A stretch of 64,000 nt of DNA, from contig NW_001865042.1 in NCBI RefSeq assembly GCF_000002865.3, positions 784,213-848,212 on the forward strand. Direction: 5' to 3'. The notes beneath the pieces were generated by a model. The model made no database searches and was not told the DNA's origin. It saw only the letters and a list, made by a program, of their open reading frames with translations. The position numbers were made by a program, and so were the translations under genes. Source of the stretch: Monosiga brevicollis MX1 (Eukaryota; Opisthokonta; Choanoflagellata; Craspedida; Salpingoecidae). Each line of letters starts with the position of its first letter. Position 1 is the first letter of the stretch. Below, in pieces: positions 38,579 to 50,000 of the stretch.

Positions 38579-39021
38579 GTTGGTGCCGTGTATGTGGCAC
38601 GCATGATGACCATTCGGCCGTGTGTGTTTGCTTGCGGCCATGGCCACTCAGCGTGCTCGCGACTACAATTTACCGTGATCTCCACTCGACCTTTTTTTCC
38701 ATCTCTTGTCCTGTCCTCCACACTTATCCAGTCTCATCGGGTACCCACTTTGATTGTTGCTGGTGCCATGTCTCTTTTTGTTTTTTTGTTTGTTTGTTTT
38801 TTTGTTGCTTTTGGTTGCGATACAGCCGTGACCGCAACCAACGAGGTCTGAGTCGGTTGCGCATGCACCCACACGAGCCCCGCAAAAGGAAAGCAGTCAA
38901 TTCAGACAGGGCCGTCCACTATCTCGCATGGCCTTGTCAAGAATGGAATATATAAAACTGGCGCCCAAGTGCCCATTCCACGGGAATGAGAATGGGAATG
39001 GGGTGGTCAGGCATCAAGAGC
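38579..39021. other. Convergent spacer between RPS3 and the glycosidase
   Basis: 443 bases between two 3' ends. T-rich at 38690-38700 and 38780-38815. No gene recognised. Confidence 0.5.
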
Positions 39022-41246
39022 CTAGGATGTGCACATGGTCCGCTCGTAGGTGGCGTACTCAAAGACAGCACGCCACACCGCTCCGAGCCCTGGTTGGGAA
39101 TTGCTATATGCTGTTGAATGGGCGTTGTAGTCACTGCTTGCTGTCAGAATGCCGCAGCCCGAGCAAATGTTCAACACGGTGCCATCGTCCTGAATTGTGG
39201 CCAGCAGTCCAGCCCAGGCGTGCTGGATGTAAGCGTCCAGCTCATGCGCCTCATACACGCCAAGCTTGACGGCGCGCAGCATACTGATCAAAACCATGGC
39301 CGTCACGCTCGTCTCCTCAAACGTTGTTGTGTCGTTTAAAACCTACACCGCACCACCAGCGGAACACGCGCACCCCAGCCCCCATCGTGAGCAAAGGGTT
39401 GTGACGTGCGTGCCAAGGATGATGAGCGTACCTGGTGCCAACGACCTGAGGCCGCTTGTACTGCCAACATGGCCATGAGATGAGACCGATACTGGGCCGT
39501 CAGCCGAGCACGGAGCTCATGGCTTGCGTTGACGCTTAGCATTGCGTCAAGGGTCTGCAGCAAACAATCACCACGACATTGGGGAGCCCAGCCATGATTC
39601 CATGCCACGGTCGCTCTGCTAAACGCCCACCTGGCCTTGGTGTCTAAATACAGGCCGAACCTACCTCCATGTAGGCCACAAGGACCCACCCGTTGGCGCG
39701 GCCCCACTTGCAGCAGGACACCGAAGCCGTGGCGGTGTTAAAGCCGTGAAACATCAGGCCATCCCCTGTACCAACGCCACCGTGCTGGCCCCGATCCTGG
39801 AGCATGTCTGATTGAGGGAAAAGCTTCATCAGACCGAGGATCGTAGCGCACTTTTGCCACAGGGTAGTGGAAGGTAGGTCGCGCGAGCTGGTTGGACGTA
39901 CCAGCGTAGGTCAGCTGCATGTGCGCAGCCATGGAAACAAAATCATTGCTTTGAGTAGCCTTGGCGTAGCGCGATAAGACTGTCAATCCCATAAACTGGT
40001 CATCTGCAGTTTCAAGGGGGTAGTTGTGTGAGGTGTCACCTGTGAGGGAATGCCCCAAAGACCTTCCCAAAATCTGTAACGAGCTCGTTGGCTACAGGGC
40101 CTGCATGGGCGCGGATCTGGCGAACCGACCTGCCCAGACAAAAGAAGGCCCATTGCTCACTTGCCCAGACCAGCCTTCAAAACGGGAAAAGCATCGCGCC
40201 GTATCGTTGAGGCGGTAGGGGTACGGTAAAATGTACTAGCCACCAGTCAAACCAGATCATAAACCAGTGCAATCAGCATGAGCGCGACGCTTGATGGACT
40301 CCTCAACCCGAACGTGGCACCATGCCATAGAGCCGAGCGTGATCTTCAGAGAGGCCGCGCCCCAGACAAGCTCTACCTCGTCGATGATGCCGCGAATGAC
40401 AACGGCATCATTTGCGTTGCCAAACCCATAACTTTGGCGGGTGAGGTAGGCAATGGGGAACAGGCCGATCCGATCACCGACGGCATGATCAAAGGCCATA
40501 GTGATATTGTTCAAAACGCTATTTGCCACTTGACCGGGCGTCTCCTCAAAGCCATCTAGAAGCTGGTTGAAAAAGGTCGTCCAGTTGGTCCAGCCGTAGT
40601 GCTGGGCCAAATCTAGTCCAGTGCTCATCATGATGCCTTGGCCCTGCCAACACCCAAGGTAAAGAAACATCGGAGGGGTCATGCACGATTCAAGTCCTTA
40701 GCCCCAATCCCCAGCGCGCCGTGCACCAGACTTCAGCTTGAAAGGCGGCTCGCGCCGCCTTTGCGCGCGCAGCTGAGCGAGCGAAGTTTGGGCTGTTCGG
40801 ATTCTTGTGAGCGAGCACGTACATAGGCCCACTGCCACATCTTGGCGGTTTCTAGCGCAAAGGCCATGGGAGGTGGGATGCGCCATGAGTGGTATGCATG
40901 GCAAAGCAGCGAACCACGATCCAGATCGGGCTGGTTGGCAAACTGAGCTGAGCTGAGGCTGTCATGACACTCACTCACCGGGCTGCAACGCAGCTGCGTA
41001 CATCAGCGTCTCAGCGACGCGACGGCAGTCAACGCTCTCCTCTTGCCTCATGCCCTGCGTACCGACTGCCGCAGATACCCCCGGCACTACCGCCACCATC
41101 AGGCCCAGTGCCATCACCAGCACGAGCAGCCATGGCACCTTGGTCCCACGCCGCAATCGTGACTCATCCATCCTCATCCGCTTGATCATCATCAAAGCGC
41201 TCAATGAGACGAAGCACGGAAATTGGACCAGTTTCCCGATCTGCAT
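39022..41246 (-). CDS. Secreted or membrane-anchored GH88/GH105-type unsaturated uronyl hydrolase
   Basis: Alpha/alpha-barrel glycosidase of the family that removes unsaturated uronic acids from lyase-cut polysaccharides (rhamnogalacturonan for GH105; chondroitin or hyaluronan for GH88). Candidate starts are ATG 41246 (MQIGKLVQF) and 41192 (MMIKRMRMDESRLRRG). Either way a basic segment precedes one hydrophobic stretch, VPWLLVLVMALGLMVAVVPG, a signal peptide or anchor. Exons follow with KMWQWAY, MSTGLDLAQHYGWTNWTTFF, GNANDAVVIRGIIDEVE and YRLNDTARCFSRFEGWSGQ, then the binding-site block ADDQFMGLTVLSRYAKATQS, DGLMFHGFNTATAS and KWGRANGWVLVAYMEV (family KWGRGNGW). TTTFEETSVTAMVLISMLRA and QDDGTVLNICSGCGILTA follow, with stop at 39022. 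The later motifs place the family firmly; GH88 versus GH105 is not settled. Neighbours are unrelated. Introns show it is a settled nuclear gene. Confidence 0.82.
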
Positions 41247-41395
41247 CTTCCTCCTCCTCAGCAGCGCCTGCCGCACGTCTAAACACTTACAGTTTACCTG
41301 CCGTTCCACAACTTTGACATCTTTTCCTGCATTAACTCAGATGTCACCCTGTTTTTTTTGGGGGGGGGTTTGGTTTTTGGCAAAAAAAGTCTGAC

Positions 41396-41443
41396 AAAGC
41401 AACAACAACAACAACACAACAACAGCAACAGCACAACAGCAGC
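41396..41443 (+). repeat. CAA-rich leader just upstream of DDI1
   Basis: CAACAACAACAACAACACAA and further CAACAGCAACAGCACAACAG units end 13 bases before the DDI1 ATG, so they probably lie in its 5' leader. The whole divergent spacer to the glycosidase start is only about 210-265 bases (to 41247 or 41193). Confidence 0.75.
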
Positions 41444-41456
41444 TTTTATTTCTTTC

Positions 41457-42623
41457 ATGATGAAGGTGACTATCCGCGCCACGGGCCGCGAGGCCGTCGT
41501 CATGGAGCTCGACGCCGACACGACGATTGAGAGTGTCAAGGTGTTGCTCGAGGTTGAGTTGGACATTGCCATGGACCGTTTCATTTTGGTCAAGACGGAC
41601 GGCACGCTGCTGATAGACGAGGCCACACTTGAGGGGAGTGGTTTGAGCGGCCAGGTCGAGCTGCGGCTCGGCATTGATGCACCTCCCAGTGTTGCCACGT
41701 CAGGCTCGGCACCGAGTCGCTCAGCTCATGCTCCAGCCGGGAGCTCAGGTGCCGCGGCTGGGTCGAGTGCAGGGGCCAATCCAGATTTTAGTAAGCTGAT
41801 TCAGAGCTTGGTGGCCAGCACGGCGGGGCAGATTGGCGGCGGGGCAGGTGCGCGACGACCCCAAGCCACAGGAGTGCCGCCTGCGGCGGTTACCCAGTTT
41901 CGCCAACGCCTCTTGAACAATCCCTATGAGCTATCCCAGTACCGCGTCAACCATCCCGACGTTGCCGACGCCGTGGTGCAGAACGATACGGCCAAAATCG
42001 CCGAGTTTCTTAATCGCGTCCATCGCCTTCAGAAGGACCGCGAGGATGAGCTGCGTTCCCTGGAACGGCGAGCCGCCGCAAATCCCATGGACGTGGAGGT
42101 GCAGCGTCGAATTGAGGAGCTCATTCAGCTCGAGAATATCGAGCGGAACCGCCAGGACGCCATTGAATACATGCCAGAGAGCTTCGGTACAGTTATCATG
42201 CTATACATTAACATGCGCATCAACGGTCATGCTGTGCGGGCGTTTGTGGACTCGGGCGCTCAGATGACCATCATGAGCTCAACGTGCGCCGATCGTTGTG
42301 GCCTCTCACGCTTTATGGACAAGCGCTACTCGGGCATGGCCGTGGGCGTGGGCCAACAACGCATCTTGGGTCGCATTCACATGACCGACATTGAGATTGC
42401 CGGAGCCTATCTTCCTACCTCCTTTTCTGTCCTGGAGAAGCAACCCATGGATGTCCTCCTGGGCCTGGACATGCTCAAGCGCCATCAATGCGTCCTGGAC
42501 CTTCGCCGAGGCGTCCTGGTCATTGGCACGACGGGCGCGGAAACGCCTTTTCTTGGCGAAAGCGAAATCCCTCGTCAGGAACGCACTGAAACCGAAGAGG
42601 CCTCCAAAGCCAGTTCCAGCTAG
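41457..42623 (+). CDS. DDI1: DDI1-type ubiquitin-shuttle aspartyl protease
   Basis: Host DNA-damage-inducible 1 protein, a proteasome shuttle and ubiquitin-directed protease, here on one uninterrupted exon of about 389 residues. Start ATG at 41457 (a second ATG follows directly). The N-terminal ubiquitin-like domain reads MKVTIRATGREAVVMELDAD, VLLEVELDIAMDRFILVKTD and SGLSGQVELRLG. The helical middle gives FRQRLLNNPYELSQYRVNHP and NDTAKIAEFLNRVHRL. The protease domain has MLYINMRINGHAVRAFVDSG with active-site DSGAQMTIMS, then CADRCGLSRFMDKRYSGMAV, GVGQQRILGRIHMTDIEIAG and MDVLLGLDMLKRHQCVLDLR. After RRGVLVIGTTGAETPFLGES the protein ends quickly. There is no C-terminal UBA domain, as also happens in human DDI1/DDI2. 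Confidence 0.96.
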   Translation: MMKVTIRATGREAVVMELDADTTIESVKVLLEVELDIAMDRFILVKTDGTLLIDEATLEGSGLSGQVELRLGIDAPPSVATSGSAPSRSAHAPAGSSGAAAGSSAGANPDFSKLIQSLVASTAGQIGGGAGARRPQATGVPPAAVTQFRQRLLNNPYELSQYRVNHPDVADAVVQNDTAKIAEFLNRVHRLQKDREDELRSLERRAAANPMDVEVQRRIEELIQLENIERNRQDAIEYMPESFGTVIMLYINMRINGHAVRAFVDSGAQMTIMSSTCADRCGLSRFMDKRYSGMAVGVGQQRILGRIHMTDIEIAGAYLPTSFSVLEKQPMDVLLGLDMLKRHQCVLDLRRGVLVIGTTGAETPFLGESEIPRQERTETEEASKASSS

Positions 42624-42989
42624 TATGCTCATTAACGTGGCCGTCATGCCCTGAGGGCTGTGTGAAACTTGTCAACCCAATTGAATTGCAAGTGTCAACA
42701 CGTGAAGCTTTTACCTCCCTGCTGTCTGTTGACGTTTGACGTTGCTCCGTCCCCATCCATCACGCTTGTCTGGCTCTCTGCTTGTGTTTTGTGGCGAGGG
42801 CGCTTGATGTTTTCTGAACATCGAGGTGACGTGGGGGAAGGGAACGAGCCGACAAGCTTCAAACAAAAATAAGATTCATGACAACTTATCAGATCACATG
42901 ATGACTGGCATTAGCGCATGGCGTCCCCAAAAGTCCCCTGGTCTCAGACCAGAGAACAGGCTGGAGTACAGTGATCGTCGAGCAAGGCA
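42624..42989. other. Convergent spacer after DDI1
   Basis: 366 bases between two 3' ends. No gene or repeat array seen. Confidence 0.5.
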
Positions 42990-44925
42990 TTAGCAGCAAT
43001 CGCAGCAGTCACACCCGCAGCACGCATCGCCATCGGTCTTGTCACAGCACTGGCAACAGTCGCAAATATCGGAAACACTGCAAGACGTGCAAAGGCAGCA
43101 GCAGGCCAGCCCACAGAGAAAGTCGGACGTCTCGCAACCACACGCCTCCAATGCCCAGATTGCACCCAGCAGGGAGAAGAGAAGTGGTGGGATCGCACAC
43201 ACCACCCCAACAATATACACGCCAGCCCGCTCCGCCGCACTGCCAGAATGAGAAGTTACGCATGAGTTTTGGACCACGCAGATAATGTACGAGCCAGACA
43301 CCAGCCTATCAGCACCACGCGTGCCGCATGCTCATAAGGACGGGCGACGAGTGGACACACCTGAAATCCAGCATATGTGACAGCTCGCTTGAAGCGAGGT
43401 AAATCAGCGGTGGGGCAAACACGATGCCCACAAGGAGGAGAAGGATGAAAAATGTGTTAAAGAAGCACAGATGCAACTCTTCATGAGCCTCCTGCCATGA
43501 CGCAGCGACATGAGTGCGAGTGCTGCGGAGCATTCGAACCCCCATTCAACCGCAGATGTCTGAGCCAGCCGGTGCACCGCCCAGACACACCTTTGTGCGT
43601 AATAACTGAATGATGACATCCACGACCAAAACGGTAAAAGTCAGACCTGTGGCCACAAGACTGTGGCAATGCAGCACGGACCAGGTACCCCCAAGAGTGC
43701 GTCCATGTAAGGTGAAGGCAGGTGGAACGTGCAACAACCCCGTGTACATGCAAAGATACACGATGGACAAAAACAAAAAGATAAAACACGGGTTCTGTCG
43801 CACCTTATTACAATGGCTTGATTTGAGCCACCGCTTCGCGCAAAGCACTCGCGGCCGTCACCGACACAGGCTGAGCAGCGTAGACCATCATCATTATAGA
43901 CGAGGATGGCATAACGCATGAGGATGAAGAGTTGGGGCAAGTCTTCCAGAATCAAGAAGATGACGCGCAAATGAAGGACACGGATAAATTTCTATTGCGG
44001 CATCAAAGCACCCAGCAAGATCCAAGGTGAGATCAAGTGTGCGTGGTCACACTTTTATGCTGGTGCAGCCCGTGTCCGATGAAAGATTGCATCGTGTGGC
44101 TTGGTTGGCCAAAAAGGGGTGAGCGCCAAGGCAGATACTCACGCGAAAAGCATTGGAGGCAATCATGCCCTTATTGCGGTGGTCGGCCATGGTCTCAACA
44201 CGATGCCCTGTCTCCGGGTCGAAGCGACGATTGACGGAAGACAGGGCCCCCTTGCGCTTTTGCGTGGTGGGCTGGGTCTCTATGGAGGTGACTACCGTGC
44301 CATCGGTCGACGACGAGCTCGGCTGCGGGTTGGGTGGCACAAGTGCAGCAGGCATAAGGCGCTCGGGGCATTGGGATCAGAACCAAACTCGAAGGAAGGC
44401 CGTACTGACCTGAACACTAATGACGCCCTGACTGGTGGCTTGGTCGGTGGCGTGGGTCATTTCAAGATCCTCCTCGGCCGTGGGCTCATGCATGATTTGG
44501 CGCAGCAGATGGATGATGTAGAAGATGGTGAATGGCAGCAGAATGCAATTGAGCACGAGGGAGGCCCAGCGCGTTTCATTGAGTTCATCGTGCAGGTGAT
44601 CGAAGCGACCGTAGTCCCAGGTGTAGTTGCAGGTGTCCCCCTGCTTGTTCACATGAACCGTCTCATACGCGAGGCAGACATCGCCGACGCCGGGTGTATC
44701 GGCAAACTGTAAGCTGTCGCAAAGGGGATCGCTGCTCAATGGAGTAGTACAATGGGTGGTGTTGACGCAGAGGCAAGAGCAGGTTGGCCGCGACGTCACA
44801 GGCTCGACCTTTCGATACTTTTGCACGTCCTCAACCAGCGTGCGATAGACGTTCCAATCAGTGGCAATGTTGAAGAGGATAAAGGACACCGCCAGCAGGT
44901 TGAAGACCAGCTTAGCTGATACCAT
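42990..44925 (-). CDS. Multi-pass membrane protein with cysteine-rich cytosolic-type tail, unknown function
   Basis: Start ATG at 44925 (MVSAKLVFNLLAVSFILFNI), a first membrane helix without obvious cleavage. An extracellular-type loop follows with several cysteines (CSCLCVNTTHC, DPLCDSLQF, DTCNYTWDYG) and N-glycosylation sequons (NTT, NYT, NET). A second helix reads SLVLNCILLPFTIFYIIHLL. A polar loop follows (PTTQKRKGALSSVNRRFDPE). Further helices are VIFLILEDLPQLFILMRYAI, FIFLFLSIVYLCMYTGLL, VATGLTFTVLVVDVIIQLL, FNTFFILLLLVGIVFAPPLI and VYIVGVVCAIPPLLFSLLGA. The C-terminal 60 residues hold over 20 Cys in CC, CxC and CxxC patterns (CGLACCCLCTSCSVSDICDC; CCGCDCCDCC-stop). LEDLPQ resembles a motif in XK-related proteins, but that is weak. 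Some exon joins are approximate. I do not recognise the family. Confidence 0.65.
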
Positions 44926-45679
44926 GATGCCGGTGCTCAAGATCAGAGGTCAGGCATCAAAGTCACGCTCTCCTCAAGCGCCGACAGGGTGCGTGAGCAC
45001 GGTTGACCTGGAAGATCACCGGCACTGATTGCCTGTTCAATATGAAGGCTGAGGCTGCGGTGAAGAAAAGGGGCGGCGCCCGAGAGCAAGAGTGGCAAAG
45101 TGAGATCAAACGCCTTCAAATTCGAGCAATCCACCGCAACAGCCCGTGCTTTTCTGATGGACGGGTTGCTGGCCCTATATGTCAGTCAAGGCAATGCCAT
45201 ATCAAAGACAGCCAACCTGCCAACGCCACCCCACCGCCCTCGGCAGCGCGCGCTCCACAAACACAAGGAAAAAAAAAAACAAGCCAGCTCACGTTAGATT
45301 GAAGGGGTTGATTTGAAAATGTGTTGCGACTGCTCGCCGGCGTAACTTTGTCAGACTGGACTATAATTAGAGGCAAACCACCCCCCAAAAGTAGACGAGC
45401 GTGAATATGTCAGCATAAACAGCAGGTACGAAAGGTACGAAAGGTACTGCTCTTTCTTACACTACGTCTTTATTGAAGTCTGCATTTACTCTCCGAATCT
45501 CTGCATCTGGTTGTTGCTCCACCAGCAGAACGCAGCACACACGAGGTCATGTCGTCGGGCATTTCTCCCTTCTGCTACCGTTCAACGTGTGGCGCTCTGC
45601 TCTGATTGGTCTTGGTCGGATCCCCAGCGTGACTCGAGCCTCTTCCTGCTTTTCCACCGCACTTTTTACCACGAGCTGG
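44926..45679. promoter_or_regulatory. Bidirectional spacer upstream of MYG1
   Basis: 754 bases between divergent starts. An in-frame open stretch precedes the MYG1 ATG (from about 45473) but has no upstream ATG. A GAAAGGTACG near-repeat occurs at 45425-45445. No independent gene seen. Confidence 0.5.
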
Positions 45680-47715
45680 ATGGAGCCTGCTGCCAAGCGT
45701 CCCAACAGCACCATGGTCAAGATCGGCACCCACGATGGAACTTTCCACTGTGACGAAGCTTTGGCCTGCTTCCTCCTGAAGCGTCTTCCCGAGTACCAGG
45801 TCGGTCGAATGAAGGGCAGCCGCCTCCTCTCTGATCCCGCACACATTTAGCTGACGGAAGATTTGTGGTCTAGGATGCTGAGATCGTGCGCACCCGTGAC
45901 TTGGAGAAACTCAAGGCATGCGACATTGTGGTCGATGTGGGCGCCGTCTTCGACCCCGCCACCCACCGCTACGACCATCACCAGCGGTTGGCACCTCGTT
46001 CCCTAGCTCTCGGTGGTCCTCCTGCTTTGGCTTGCACCGCCCCTCCTTCACTCATCGCCCCCATCGTGTAGTGAATTCCAGGAGACGATGACCACGCTCT
46101 CTGGCGGCAAGTACCGATGGTCCACTCGTCTCAGCAGTGCCGGTCTGGTGTACTACCACTTTGGCAAGGCCATTATTGCGGCCATTCTGCCCGATGCCTC
46201 GGCGGAACAGATCGATACCCTCTTTTCCAAGATGTACGGTGGCTTTGTTGAGGAGATTGATGCTGTCGACAACGGCGTGTCCCAGTATGAGGAGGGCTCC
46301 CCCAAGTACGGTCCTCTCTTGGTTTCTTTTTTTTTTGAGTTCTCAGGCTGCACCAGGGCTACCGCGATGTAGTCTCAGCGTTTTTCAAGGTCCCACCGCG
46401 GCTCCTGCATTTCTCTGCCATCTGGCTCATGCACGTGGATGGTGGCTCAGGTATCACATTGGCTCGACTGTGAGCACGCGTGTGGGCCGCATCAATCCGT
46501 CTTGGAAGGAAACCGACACTGACATGATGGTTTGTCTTTGGCCGCGCTCAAACATGGTGTCTGTTGACCATGCTTCTTCATGTTTGGTGGCTTAACCGTT
46601 ATTCCTCTTGTTGGTGGTCTTGTTGGTGGTGGTGGTGTTGATGGTAGTGGTGGTGGTGGTGTTGATGCTGTTTGGCTGCTAAACTCGCATGCGTCTCATC
46701 CGACCTTTGCTTGACACAGCCTCGCTTTGAGCGAGCCATGGCCCTTGTCGGTGGTGAGTTTGTTGAAGTTCTCAAGAGCTACTACGAATCCTGGCTCCCT
46801 GCCCGCGACGTGGTCAAGGAGGCCCTGGAAACTCGTTTCGAGGTACCCATGCCCATTCCTATCACCCCACGATCCTCCTCTTTGCCGCGACACCCTCCCC
46901 CATGATGCAACCCAAACACGATGACCGACACCCCAGATTGCGGCTTGAGCTTTACTTTGACTCACTCTCGCTTCAACCCCTGCCTTCGTCTGCAACTCAT
47001 ACTACCGTGCCCTCCGATTGCCTGAACAAAGGTTGATCCCAGCGGCGAGATTATCAAGCTGCCCATCTGGTGCCCTTGGAAATCTCATCTCTACGATCTC
47101 GAGGCTGAGATGGGCACTGGTAGGTGGAGCTGCTAGCCGTGCGCTTGGTCTTATCCCGCGTGCAACGTGCACGTCAATTCACACCCCATGCCATGTTCTT
47201 GTGCCTGCTAGAGGAGAAGCCAATCAACATCAAGTATGCCCTGTACGTGGACAGCCACAATGCTTGGCGCGTGCTCTGCGCCTCCATTACCCCGGGCTCC
47301 TTTGTGTGCCGCAAGGCCCTTCCGGAGGCCTGGCGCGGTCTGCGCGACGCAGATGTACGTAAAACTGTGTACTTGCATCCCCTCTTCTGTGATTCCACCC
47401 CATGCTGCCAATCACTGCTGAAGGTCAGGTCCCCATAAGCGTCATGTCTCACCCTGCGTTATCTCCCTGTGTCAGCTCGAAGCCAAGTCGGGCATTGCAG
47501 GCGCCACCTTCGTGCACGCCAGTGGCTTTACAGGTGGCAACAAGACTTATGTACGTTGGATGCACTTTTTTTTTTTTTTTTTTTTGCTTTCTTTTACATC
47601 CTTTCGACTCGTGGGAACATGCTACGCGACAGGTCAACTATGCCTGACCCCGCTGTGAAATGCTTTGTTATAGGAGGGTGCTTTGGCCATGGCCAAGGCG
47701 GGCCTCGAAGCCTAA
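45680..47715 (+). CDS. MYG1: MYG1 exonuclease-family protein
   Basis: DHH-superfamily protein. Human MYG1 is a 3'-5' RNA exonuclease in nucleolus and mitochondria that coordinates ribosome and mitochondrial RNA processing. Start ATG at 45680 ([16 protein letters not shown]). The metal-binding start is [20 protein letters not shown]. Exon 2 gives [20 protein letters not shown] and [14 protein letters not shown] with the DHH motif. Next come [161 protein letters not shown], and finally [13 protein letters not shown]-stop. It matches the family almost end to end. A mitochondrial presequence is not evident from the ATG used. One intron holds a GGT-rich tract (46617-46673). Confidence 0.96.
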
Positions 47716-48086
47716 TGAGTGCCGCCAATGTCATTACTGACTGTATCGATGTGTGTGTGTATGTGTGTGTGTGGAGGTGGAGGTGGTTACGATTGTGTGC
47801 GGTGTGTGAGTCACTGGGCCTTTTCCTACCTAGCCAATTCTATGAACGAAGAGCACAGTCGGCGTTGATTGTCGCGCAAACAGAGAACGAACAAGGAGGC
47901 ATAATTGTGTTACAAGAAGACACCAACGGCAGGTACAATTGCAAAACTAGATCTTTGATCTGGTTTGCTCATCTCGAAGGAAGTGAGCACGGCCGTCGAG
48001 ACCAGCTCGAGCACGGCGTGCATTGGTAACTCTTGAAGAAAGGCATGCAACCCAGGCAAACCGCATCCAGGGGCCAAGCTAGCACT
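47716..48086. other. Convergent spacer between MYG1 and TMA16
   Basis: 371 bases between two 3' ends. A GT-type run occurs at 47751-47772. No gene seen. Confidence 0.5.
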
Positions 48087-49440
48087 TCATTTCTGGCGAA
48101 ACCCCTTGGTGGCAATCGCCGACAAGAACTTGAGCTCGCCCTGCCATTCACTACGAGAGATGGGAAAAAAAAGGGGGGAGGGGGGTTAGAGAAAGGACAG
48201 CAGGATTACAACACCGGCTGTCCGGCATGAATCGAAATTCTTCGTAACACGAACAAGCGCCTACCTGAGTCGATGGACCACGTCAGCACGAGTCAAATCC
48301 GGAGCAACTGCACGAGCATGCGCGCAAAGCATGTCAGATTGGGGAGCGAGACGGACGAGGAGCGCATCGAATTGACCGCAAATGTGAGCAGTGGGCTCCT
48401 CTTGGTCATGAATGATGGCATGAGGGGTGTGCCAACAATGAATGTATATAACATACCAAAGCCGCCTTGACTCTTGAACTCGCCGCGATTGGTGTCCAGA
48501 CGAGAGCGCAGCCCAATGGCGGTTGCAGATTTACCCTGAGATTGCAAGTCGTGACGTTGGCAGGAGTGAATAACTGGACATGACACATGACGCAGGGAAG
48601 GGACATGACACCATGACGCAGGGACGCAGCAAACCAACCTTCTCGGCCTCTAGCGCCTGTACCTCTTGCTCACGCTCATGAAGATATCTGCGTGTGGCAC
48701 CAAAACAAAACTGAGAAGGGGCACACTGTAGCCCACCCCCTGGCTGAAATAGCGATACAAGCCACGGTCATTGTAAAGGAGTTCATGCGCACCTTTCAAT
48801 CATGGCGACAACTTCGTGATGCTCGTAATGAGACTGGCCTGGCACAAGTTGCTCCTGAAACCAACGCATCAGGAGAGCTAGGGTTTGCCAAGCAGTCCGT
48901 TTTTGGCACGGGTGATCAAGTGAGAGCAGAGCTAGAGTGATTCGAAGGGGTGGAGGAGCCTCAGATTGGGCGTGTTGGTGCAAGCAGGTCAGGCTGCACC
49001 TTGCTGATATTCTTTCTGGTTGCTCTGCTTGGCCAATCTGAAGGTGCGGGAATTCAAGCAAAGGAGGGGGCGGGCGGAAGAAGCAATGGTGAGTTGAGAG
49101 GCGACAGAACAACGCTGGAAGAAGCAAACCCAGACGCTGTAGAAGGCACTCAAAGGCATAGAAGAGACACTCTGCGCTTGACGCACTCGAACATGCGATC
49201 ATCGCGATGCAGCTTGGCCGTCATGCGCTTGGCCTTGCGTGAGTGCGGATGAATCAGCTTCCCGTTGGCCTTGACGGCATTTTTGGATTGAGCCTTTCCC
49301 GTACGACCCTGATTGATATGGGCAGTGATGCCATCAATGCCAAATTCACCCAAAAGCCAAATTCACCCGAAAGCGTGAGTCTGTCTCATCAGGACAGGGG
49401 CACAAGCAGCAGGCCTTTGGTGCGTAGCTCAACTCACCAT
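48087..49440 (-). CDS. TMA16: TMA16, 60S ribosome-associated factor
   Basis: Translation-machinery-associated protein 16, a late 60S biogenesis factor. The first coding exon contains only the ATG (49438-49440, followed directly by GTGAGT). It splices after ATCAG to GRTGKAQSKNAVKANGKLIH and PHSRKAKRMTAKLHRDDRM, the family signature (KTIHPYSRKAAQITREAHK). Next comes the RVLWFQEQLVPGQS-type block with WFQEQLVPGQSHYEHHEVVA and MIER, matching [36 protein letters not shown] follows, then GKSATAIGLRSRLDTNRGEF. Another exon ends APDLTRADVVHRLR. The last coding exon reads ELKFLSAIATKGFRQK-stop, like the family's DLKKLPNIKMRK end. Exon joins in the middle are approximate, but the order of motifs is fully consistent. 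Confidence 0.85.
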
Positions 49441-49964
49441 GTTTGATTGGTTGCAGCAAGCTCCCAGTCACAGCCACAGCTTGGTATGAAGCTCAGCAAG
49501 CTTCAACCGCCACACACCTACAGGCCCTGTCAACCCAAGCACCTGGGGAAGAATACCACACCAACTGGCAGCGAAGCAGGACCCAATCGCGGAGAAAATG
49601 GCGCTCCTCTGCCGTTCCAAACGCACACACACACGTGTTGGTCGAAGCGGCCGACTGAAGTTGTCAGAGAAAATTGACACAAAAGCCGAAGCATCGTTTG
49701 TCTGACATTTCAGTTTTGTGTTGTGCCTGTGCTTGTGCTTGTTGCAATCCCGACCTCCTCCCACGTTGGAAACGCTTTCATCATGTGTGTGTGTGTGTGT
49801 CTTTCTCTGTCTCTGTCTCTGTCTCTGTCTCTGTCTCTGTCTCTGTCTCTGTCTCTGTCTCTGTCTCTGTCTCTGTCTCTGTCTCTGTCTCTGTCTCTGT
49901 CTCTGTCTCTCTCTGTCTCTGTCTCTGTCTCTGTCTCTCTCTGTCTCTGTCTCTGTCTCTGTCT

Positions 49965-50000
<36 letters not shown>

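Noticed and set aside
37931-38647. 238-codon open frame antisense to uS3
   Set aside because: It mirrors the strongly biased codon use of the ribosomal protein gene on the other strand and resembles no protein family.
42180-42560. Retroviral-type aspartyl protease domain, possible retroelement fragment
   Set aside because: It lies in one intact gene with an N-terminal ubiquitin-like domain and a helical middle, the DDI1 architecture, and no other retroelement parts or terminal repeats are nearby. It is a host gene.
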